A stretch of 7,007 nucleotides of DNA from Desulfobacteraceae bacterium (GTDB lineage Bacteria > Desulfobacterota > Desulfobacteria > Desulfobacterales > BuS5): positions 1-7,007 of the forward strand of contig JAUVKE010000136.1 in the NCBI GenBank assembly GCA_030592105.1, in the 5' to 3' direction. The position numbers were made by a program, and so were the translations under genes. This document shows, one piece after another, positions 1 through 4,265 of this stretch; positions within the stretch are counted from its first letter, which is position 1; each line of letters begins with the position of its first letter. Below the pieces are notes generated by a model. It saw only the letters and a list, made by a program, of their open reading frames with translations, was not told the origin of the DNA and searched no databases.

Positions 1-735
1 AACAAAACTGCATGGCAGCTTATAAAGGAACGTTTTAAAGTTTCGCTGATTTTTGGACTTACAGGTTTTTTTCTTTCCTATCTTGTTTGTATTCCGCTTG
101 GAATAATAAAAGCGCTTCAGCATAATAAGCTATTTGACATAACGTCGAGCCTCATTGTTTTTGCAGGATATGCAATTCCCCCTTTTGCACTTGGAATGAT
201 TTTGAAAATGTTGCTTTGCGGCACTACAGATTCGATGCCGGATATTTTTCCGGTTTCAGGTTTTTATTCTGAAAATTTTTCTGACTTTACTTTTTTTGAT
301 AAGGTAAAAGATGTTTTTACTCATATGTTTTTGCCGATAACATGTTATATGGCCGGTAATTTTGCAGTATTGACATTGCTTATGAAAAATTCTCTGATAG
401 AGGAAATCGGCAAGGATTATATCAGGACAGTCATGGCAAAAGGAGGGACTTTCAGCAGGGCAATATGGGGACATGCCTTAAGAAATTCCCTTATTCCTGT
501 TGCCACAGGCTTTGGCTCGATTCTTACTGTAATGTTTGCCGGATCTGTAATCATCGAACAGGTGTTTGAAATCCCCGGAATGGGGCGCTTGAGCCTGGAA
601 GCTATTGTCGGACGAGACTATCCAGTTTTTATGGGTATTCTTTCGATAACGTCCGTGCTTGGTCTTTTAGGAAATATTTTATCAGATTTTGCTTATATCC
701 TGATTGATCCGAGAATAACTTTTCAAAAAAATTAA
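1..735 (+). CDS. YejB-like peptide/oligopeptide ABC transporter permease (5' partial)
   Basis: Inner-membrane permease of a binding-protein-dependent ABC importer of the Dpp/Opp family, closest by eye to YejB, the microcin C/peptide permease. The frame is open to the left edge, so the N-terminus is missing; 244 residues are visible, and the Met at 196 is internal. Hydrophobic membrane segments lie at about residues 15-36, 45-68, 107-128, 165-187 and 205-235. The cytoplasmic EAA-type coupling loop that contacts the ATPase runs from about 134 to 166 (EEIGKDYIRTVMAKG, then HALRNSLIP). The segment GFYSENF before it and the ending RDYP...ILIDPRI are typical of YejB. The gene appears to be last in its operon: the usual second permease and ATPase are not downstream, and 275 bases separate it from hemL. 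Family assignment is firm; substrate is inferred. Confidence 0.9.
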   Translation, partial: NKTAWQLIKERFKVSLIFGLTGFFLSYLVCIPLGIIKALQHNKLFDITSSLIVFAGYAIPPFALGMILKMLLCGTTDSMPDIFPVSGFYSENFSDFTFFDKVKDVFTHMFLPITCYMAGNFAVLTLLMKNSLIEEIGKDYIRTVMAKGGTFSRAIWGHALRNSLIPVATGFGSILTVMFAGSVIIEQVFEIPGMGRLSLEAIVGRDYPVFMGILSITSVLGLLGNILSDFAYILIDPRITFQKN

Positions 736-939
736 GTAACTGTTCAAGTATCTATGCAAAAAAATGAAGACTGAAGTGAAGGACAGCTGTTTCTATCAAA
801 AAATTATATGGTTTTCATATACTACCCTTTAAATCGAACTCTTCATCGCAGAACGAACTATCACTGCTGTATCTCTGCAGCTTATACCCCACATTTTTTT
901 TATACATTACAAGTATATTTTTAATCTGTTCAATAGTTT

Positions 940-969
940 TTGATTGTGATAGTCTTTTTTAAATTTAAT
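940..969 (+). promoter_or_regulatory. Weak candidate promoter for hemL
   Basis: A TTGATT box at 940-945 and a TTTAAT box at 964-969 are separated by 18 bases, about 40 bases before the hemL start. Both match the sigma-70 consensus only partly and the region is very AT-rich, so this could be chance. The 736-1010 gap otherwise shows no convincing ORF, terminator or RNA gene. Confidence 0.22.
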
Positions 970-1010
970 TTTGTATTTTCTTTGAATAAAAGGCAAGGTT
1001 AGGGGGGAAA

Positions 1011-2297
1011 ATGAAACGTGATAAATCTGATTATTTATTTAAACAGGCATTAAAAAATATTCCAGGAGGGGTAAACAGCCCTGTGCGTGCTTGTAAATCA
1101 GTTGGGGCAGATCCTCTTTTTATAGAATCTGCAGACGGATGTACGATCTATGATGCTGATGGTAATTCATTTATAGATTATGTAGGCTCTTGGGGACCTA
1201 TGATACTTGGTCACAGGCATTTTGCTGTTATTAAAGCTCTTGCATCTGTTTTGAATCGAGGTATCAGTTTTGGTGCACCTGTAAGTCTGGAGGTTGAGTT
1301 GGCAGAAGCTATAATTAATGCTGTTCCTTCTATTGAAATGATTCGAATGGTGAATTCCGGCACTGAGGCTGTAATGAGTGCTGCACGTCTTGCAAGAGGT
1401 GTTACAGGCAGAGATCTGGTTGTTAAATTTGATGGTTGCTATCATGGTCATGCTGATACTTTTTTAATTGAAGCTGGCTCAGGTGTTGCAACACTAAGTA
1501 TCCCCGGCAGTCCTGGTGTGCCAGAATCAGTTGCAGCAAATACTCTTTCTGTTCCATTTAATGATATAGACAGCATAAAAAATGTAATGAGCGAACATGG
1601 AGAAAAAGTCGCATGTATAATTGTTGAACCAGTTGCCGGAAACATGGGACTGGTGCTGCCGGTAAAAGATTTTTTGGAAACTTTAAGGGTTTTAACAAAA
1701 GAGAATAACAGCCTCCTTGTGTTTGATGAAGTAATGACTGGCTTCAGAGTTGCTTATGGTGGTGCTCAGTCTTTATATAAAATTAAACCGGATATTACAT
1801 GTCTTGGTAAGATTATTGGAGGCGGTCTTCCTGTTGGAGCATACGGTGGAAAACGTAAAATAATGGAGCAGATAGCTCCACAAGGTCCTATTTATCAGGC
1901 AGGAACTCTTTCAGGAAATCCACTTGCCATGGCCGGAGGTATTGCCACCCTTGGTGAATTGAAAAAGACAGGGTTTTATGATGATTTGAATAAAAAAGCT
2001 GAACTTTTATCATCAGGATTAAAAAAAGCAGCTGAAAAAGCAGGAATAGATGTTGTAGTGAGTAGGGCAGGGGGGATGCTGGGAATATTCTTTAATAATG
2101 GTAATATAAATAATTTTGATGATGCAAAAAAATGTGATCTTGATATGTTTTCAGCTTATTATAAGGGAATGCTCGAAAAAGGTATATATCTTGCGCCTTC
2201 ACAGTTTGAGGCTATTTTTATTTCATCTGCGCACACTACTGAGCATATTGAAAAGACTGTTCAGGCAGCAGAAGAAGTCTTTATGGAGCTTAAATAG
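1011..2297 (+). CDS. hemL: Glutamate-1-semialdehyde 2,1-aminomutase
   Basis: PLP-dependent cytosolic enzyme that converts glutamate-1-semialdehyde to 5-aminolevulinate, the last step of the C5 route feeding tetrapyrrole synthesis (haem, sirohaem, corrinoids). It has 428 residues, the usual family length. Visible motifs: VNSPVRA at 21-27, the cofactor-phosphate region NSGTEA at 115-120, CYHGHADT at 143-150, FDEVMTGFR at 238-246 with the pyridine-nitrogen aspartate at 239, and LGKIIGGGLPVGAYGG at 265-280 with the Schiff-base lysine at 267. The ATG is preceded by a G-rich ribosome site, AGGGGGG at 1001-1007, which fixes the start. It is apparently monocistronic: the transporter gene ends 275 bases upstream, and a toxin-antitoxin gene starts 123 bases downstream behind its own strong ribosome site. 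No other haem gene is in view. Confident call. Confidence 0.97.
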   Translation: MKRDKSDYLFKQALKNIPGGVNSPVRACKSVGADPLFIESADGCTIYDADGNSFIDYVGSWGPMILGHRHFAVIKALASVLNRGISFGAPVSLEVELAEAIINAVPSIEMIRMVNSGTEAVMSAARLARGVTGRDLVVKFDGCYHGHADTFLIEAGSGVATLSIPGSPGVPESVAANTLSVPFNDIDSIKNVMSEHGEKVACIIVEPVAGNMGLVLPVKDFLETLRVLTKENNSLLVFDEVMTGFRVAYGGAQSLYKIKPDITCLGKIIGGGLPVGAYGGKRKIMEQIAPQGPIYQAGTLSGNPLAMAGGIATLGELKKTGFYDDLNKKAELLSSGLKKAAEKAGIDVVVSRAGGMLGIFFNNGNINNFDDAKKCDLDMFSAYYKGMLEKGIYLAPSQFEAIFISSAHTTEHIEKTVQAAEEVFMELK

Positions 2298-2360
2298 ATA
2301 ATATGAAACGGGTTAATCCACAAAAGTATGGTATACATCTGCAAAAATAAACATAAAAAC

Positions 2361-2388
2361 TTATAACATGTCTTAACTGGTGTAAAAT
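2361..2388 (+). promoter_or_regulatory. Weak candidate promoter for the addiction-module genes
   Basis: TTATAA at 2361-2366 and TAAAAT at 2383-2388 are spaced by 16 bases, upstream of the antitoxin start at 2421. A small inverted repeat, GTAT-ggt-ATAC at 2326-2336, lies just upstream and could be an operator arm, as such operons are usually autorepressed. Both are short patterns in AT-rich DNA. Confidence 0.25.
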
Positions 2389-2404
2389 AAAACCAATTTT
2401 TATC

Positions 2405-2414
2405 GGGAGGTGAT
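2405..2414 (+). promoter_or_regulatory. Near-perfect Shine-Dalgarno of the antitoxin gene
   Basis: GGGAGGTGAT is almost fully complementary to the 3' end of 16S rRNA and sits six bases before the ATG at 2421. It is much stronger than the other ribosome sites in the window. That fits an antitoxin, which must be made in excess of its toxin. Confidence 0.8.
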
Positions 2415-2420
2415 ATAACG

Positions 2421-2648
2421 ATGACCATATCTGTGAACGAACTGGCAACCAAAGCCATGTCTATGTCTGGCGAAGCAAGAGCTCTGTTGGCTGAAAAACT
2501 TGTTGAGAGCCTCGATCAGGAATTGGTTCGAGATATTTGGCTTACCGAAGCAAAGAGACGTCGTGACGAAGTGAGAAGCGGTCAAGTGAAACCAATTCCT
2601 GGCATTGACGCCATGGAAAGTGTTCGCAAGCTGCTTGACGACAAATGA
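2421..2648 (+). CDS. Addiction-module antitoxin (Unstab_antitox-type, TIGR02574-like)
   Basis: A 75-residue protein of the short 'putative addiction module component' family, which neutralises a ParE/RelE-like toxin encoded next to it. Typical features are an N-terminal helical segment (ELATKAMSMSGEARALLAEKLVESLD, about residues 7-32), a central DIWLTEAKRRRDEVRSGQV stretch at about 39-57, and a C-terminal PIPGIDAMESVRKLL tail that in this family wraps the toxin. An excellent ribosome site at 2405-2414 supports the ATG. The stop overlaps the start of the next frame in an ATGA at 2645-2648, the usual translational coupling of antitoxin and toxin. The coupled toxin is broken (see next entry), so this antitoxin is now apparently an orphan. 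Codon use looks richer in G and C than in hemL or the carboxylase genes, which hints at horizontal acquisition. Confidence 0.88.
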   Translation: MTISVNELATKAMSMSGEARALLAEKLVESLDQELVRDIWLTEAKRRRDEVRSGQVKPIPGIDAMESVRKLLDDK

Positions 2649-2814
2649 CATATTCATTCCACCCAAAGGCACTTGTTGAGTTCAAAGAAGCAGCACTTTA
2701 TTATTCAGAGAAAAGCCATTCATCGGGGTCAGCGTTTTATTCCGAAGTGGAGTATGCGATCGAAAAAATAGTTGAACACCGCTCCTATATCGTGTGATTG
2801 ATGAAGGCGTTCGC
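2645..2814 (+). pseudogene. Frameshifted and truncated ParE/RelE-type toxin remnant
   Basis: The ATG at 2645 overlaps the antitoxin stop (ATGA) and opens a frame beginning MTYSFHPKALVEFKEAALYY, the N-terminus of a plasmid-stabilisation ParE-like toxin. The frame meets TGA at 2795-2797 after only 50 codons, against roughly 95-100 in the family. Adding one C to the CC at 2779-2780 would let it continue as HPLLYRVIDEGVR, matching the family's RVI-(D/E)-x-x-VR motif, so a single-base deletion is likely. After the VR codons (2809-2814) similarity ends. The shifted frame reads FDQTKPHRKKH and stops at 2848-2850, so the C-terminal strands and the catalytic/terminal segment are absent. The toxin should therefore be inactive. 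The break coincides with the proposed left end of the hicBA cassette at 2809/2810. A sequencing error could explain the frameshift but not the missing third. Confidence 0.78.
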
Positions 2815-2815
2815 T

Positions 2816-2843
2816 TTGATCAAACCAAGCCTCATCGTAAAAA
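2816..2843 (+). promoter_or_regulatory. Weak candidate promoter for hicBA
   Basis: TTGATC at 2816-2821 and TAAAAA at 2838-2843, spaced by 16 bases, lie inside the proposed cassette just before the hicB ribosome site. Each box matches four of six consensus bases. Toxin-antitoxin cassettes commonly carry their own promoter, which makes the position plausible, but the match is weak. Confidence 0.25.
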
Positions 2844-2868
2844 GCATTAAAAATTGGAGGACAAAAAA

Positions 2869-3075
2869 ATGAAAGAATTTAGCGTAATAATTGAAAGAGA
2901 TGAGGATGGATATTTCATTGCGTCTGTGCCCATACTGCGTGGTTGCCATACACAGGCAAAATCTCTTGATACATTAATGAAGAGGATTAAGGAAGCTATT
3001 GAACTTTGTCTTGAGGTGGAGAAGCCGATATCCCATGAATTTATTGGCGTACAAAAAGTGGTGGTCAACGCATGA
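2869..3075 (+). CDS. hicB: HicB-family antitoxin (short form)
   Basis: Antitoxin of a type II HicAB module; HicB binds the HicA toxin and masks its active site. The 68-residue protein shows the partly degraded RNase H-like HicB core: KEFSVIIERDEDGYFIASVP at residues 2-21, the GCHTQ turn at 25-29, and the helix LDTLMKRIKEAIELCLE at 33-49. No C-terminal helix-turn-helix or ribbon-helix-helix domain is present, so it is a minimal HicB, and any autoregulation would need another mechanism. I chose the ATG at 2869 because GGAGG at 2856-2860 sits eight bases upstream; a TTG at 2854 in the same frame overlaps that ribosome site and is unlikely. The stop overlaps the hicA start (ATGA at 3072-3075), so the two are translationally coupled in the order antitoxin then toxin. 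Confidence 0.88.
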   Translation: MKEFSVIIERDEDGYFIASVPILRGCHTQAKSLDTLMKRIKEAIELCLEVEKPISHEFIGVQKVVVNA

Positions 3076-3296
3076 CAACATTTCCATCAATGACCGGTAG
3101 CCGTTTGATTCGTGCTTTGAAAAAATTTGGATTCAAAGTCATACGAATAAAAGGCAGGCATAATTTTCTGCAACATCAAGATGGTCGTTGCGCAGTTGTT
3201 CCGCTACACCGAGGAGAAAGCATAGGTCGAGGGCTTCTTGCCAAAATATTATGGGACTGTGATATCACAAAAAATGAATTACAGAAGAAACTTTAA
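3072..3296 (+). CDS. hicA: HicA-family mRNA interferase toxin
   Basis: Toxin of the HicAB pair, a small double-stranded-RNA-binding-fold protein that cleaves mRNA independently of ribosomes. The 74 residues match the family length. Visible family features: the opening helix TGSRLIRALKKFGF at 8-21, the catalytic region IKGRHNFLQHQDGR at 26-39 with the expected catalytic histidine at 30 (codon 3159-3161), the VPLHRGESIGRGLL strand-turn-helix at 43-56, and a final KILWDCDITKNELQKKL helix. The residue before the histidine is Arg where Ser is common (GRH rather than GSH); the histidine is kept, so activity is expected. The start overlaps the hicB stop. The attC-like hairpin begins right at the stop codon, as is typical of integron cassettes. 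The gene converges on the sirtuin gene 100 bases away. Confidence 0.92.
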   Translation: MTTFPSMTGSRLIRALKKFGFKVIRIKGRHNFLQHQDGRCAVVPLHRGESIGRGLLAKILWDCDITKNELQKKL

Positions 3297-3370
3297 GCGA
3301 ACAACCGTATCAACTCGGACTGCCAATTCTGCTACGTTCCATTGCCAGCCGGTTATGCGGGACGATAGTT
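3295..3370 (+). repeat. attC-like imperfect hairpin at the 3' end of hicA
   Basis: Arms at 3305-3327 and 3341-3360 fold around a 13-base loop. In the outer stem, CCGTATCAAC at 3305-3314 pairs with GTTATGCGG at 3352-3360 through nine pairs, including one G-T, with a single bulged C at 3311. In the inner stem, GGACTGCCAAT at 3317-3327 pairs with ATTGCCAGCC at 3341-3350, with mismatches. The outer box AAGCGAAC at 3295-3302 is R''-like, and GATAGTT at 3364-3370 occupies the R' position. attC sites show this layout: outer boxes, an unpaired spacer, an inner stem with an extrahelical base on the left arm (a G on the recombining bottom strand, here opposite C3311), and a terminal loop. Weak Ts follow at 3369-3372, so an imperfect intrinsic terminator for hicA is the main alternative. 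Confidence 0.6.
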
Positions 3371-3396
3371 TTCATTCAGACACTAAATAATCAGAC

Positions 3397-4218
3397 TCAT
3401 GAACTCAAAATTTTCAGTATTGATTGCAGGGCTGTACCAGCAGGTTGATTTATAAAATATCCGTTATCTGATGATAATGCAAGATCAGTAAAGCTGTTTT
3501 GTTCTACATTAATATCAATAATTGTGCCGCCATTATTTTTAACCTCTCTTGCAATCTGGTTTGGCAGGTTGGTAGCCCCGGATGTTCCGACAATTAACAG
3601 CAGCCCTGTATTTTCTGCTGTATTCATAGAACTTTGAAATTTATAGTATTTCTCATCATATGCTTCATCAAACCATAATACATGCGGCCGGCTGAATTTT
3701 CCACAGTCAGGACATTTGAGCAGGCATTTTTCTTTTTCTGTAAGGTCTTCTTCTTTTTTCTTTCCAGGCAAATCAACAGGAAGAGGATAAATTCTGGAAC
3801 AGCATTCAGCTGTGCAGCGCATATAAAAAATGTTTCCATGTATTTGATAGGTATTTTTTAAAGAGTTTCCTGCTCTAAGGTGCAGGCCATCCACATTTTG
3901 AGTTATTAATTTAAAACGATTTTTAAAAAGTTTTTCCATTTCAACAAGTGCAAGATGCCCGGGGTTAGGTTCGGCTTTGCTACAGATGTCCATTCTGTAT
4001 AAATACCATTTCCAGACTTCATAAGGTTTTTGCATGAACATTCTGTATGTTGCCATCTCCTGTGGATGATATTCTCTGGAGCCAATTGTCCAGAATCCTT
4101 CCTTTCCGCGAAATGTCGGGATACCGCTTTCAGCAGAAATTCCAGCACCGGTTAAAACTGTTAAAAGTTTTGACCCTTGCATGAATTTGCGTAAGGAATT
4201 TTCAATATCCTGATTCAT
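3397..4218 (-). CDS. Sir2/CobB-family NAD-dependent protein deacylase (sirtuin)
   Basis: Cytosolic sirtuin that removes acyl groups from lysine using NAD, giving nicotinamide and O-acyl-ADP-ribose. It has 273 residues from the ATG at 4218; AGGTG six bases upstream supports that start, whereas an in-frame GTG at 4227 lies inside this ribosome site. Motifs: NAD-binding GAGISAESGIPTFRG at 24-38, TQNVDGLH at 106-113, the catalytic histidine at 127 in IHGN, RPHVLWFDE at 177-185, and GTSGATNLP at 211-219. A four-cysteine zinc site uses Cys135, Cys139 or 140, Cys169 and Cys172, with a long charged insert (GKKKEEDLTEKEK) between the pairs. Tyr72 and Arg75 form the Y-x-x-R pattern of class III sirtuins (SIRT5/CobB type), which accept acidic acyl groups. 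It lies 47 bases after the carboxylase alpha gene on the same strand and is probably co-transcribed with it. Confidence 0.94.
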   Translation of the reverse strand: MNQDIENSLRKFMQGSKLLTVLTGAGISAESGIPTFRGKEGFWTIGSREYHPQEMATYRMFMQKPYEVWKWYLYRMDICSKAEPNPGHLALVEMEKLFKNRFKLITQNVDGLHLRAGNSLKNTYQIHGNIFYMRCTAECCSRIYPLPVDLPGKKKEEDLTEKEKCLLKCPDCGKFSRPHVLWFDEAYDEKYYKFQSSMNTAENTGLLLIVGTSGATNLPNQIAREVKNNGGTIIDINVEQNSFTDLALSSDNGYFINQPAGTALQSILKILSS

Positions 4219-4265
4219 TTTTTGCACCTGTTATGATATAATATTTTTTATAATTGTTCGGCTGT

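Larger units (their letters stand above)
2810..3364 (+). mobile_element. Putative integron-type gene cassette carrying hicBA
   Basis: The proposed cassette begins after the G at 2809 (G|TTCGCTT) and ends with the G at 3364, 555 bases in all. It contains exactly one toxin-antitoxin pair, hicB-hicA, followed in the same direction by an attC-like hairpin. The eight bases at 2809-2816 are the exact reverse complement of the hairpin's left outer box at 3295-3302. Joining 3364 to 2810 would give a closed circle whose attC has fully paired outer boxes. Known biology: integron integrases cut attC at G|TT, and toxin-antitoxin cassettes including HicAB are common in chromosomal integrons. No integrase gene or neighbouring cassette is visible, and the bases right of 3364 (ATAGTT) are not a canonical core. 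This would therefore be a lone insertion or a relic. The boundaries are my inference. Confidence 0.5.

Noticed and set aside
866..901. Possible terminator: GCTG...CAGC hairpin at 866-881 and eight Ts at 894-901
   Set aside because: The stem has only four to five pairs and the T-run is 12 bases away, so it is not a convincing intrinsic terminator.
1167..1451. Minus-strand open frame inside hemL, and similar frames at 256-474, 1448-1645, 2261-2458, 2400-2672, 2847-3068, 3624-3839 and 3906-4148
   Set aside because: These are shadows of well-supported genes in other frames, with no recognisable domains or ribosome sites.
2298..2420. A second attC site or canonical core between hemL and the first antitoxin
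   Set aside because: GTTAATC at about 2312-2318 is near the GTTRRRY core but has T at a purine position, and no folded partner was found.
2815..2850. FDQTKPHRKKH as a genuine C-terminus of the ParE-like toxin
   Set aside because: It does not resemble the C-terminal strands of the family, and it lies inside the proposed cassette leader, where it is best read as chance translation.
2854..2868. TTG at 2854 as hicB start
   Set aside because: It overlaps the GGAGG ribosome site that correctly spaces the ATG at 2869, and it would add five non-conserved residues.
4219..4227. GTG at 4227 as sirtuin start, giving 276 residues
   Set aside because: This GTG is part of the AGGTG ribosome site for the ATG at 4218, and no ribosome site precedes it.
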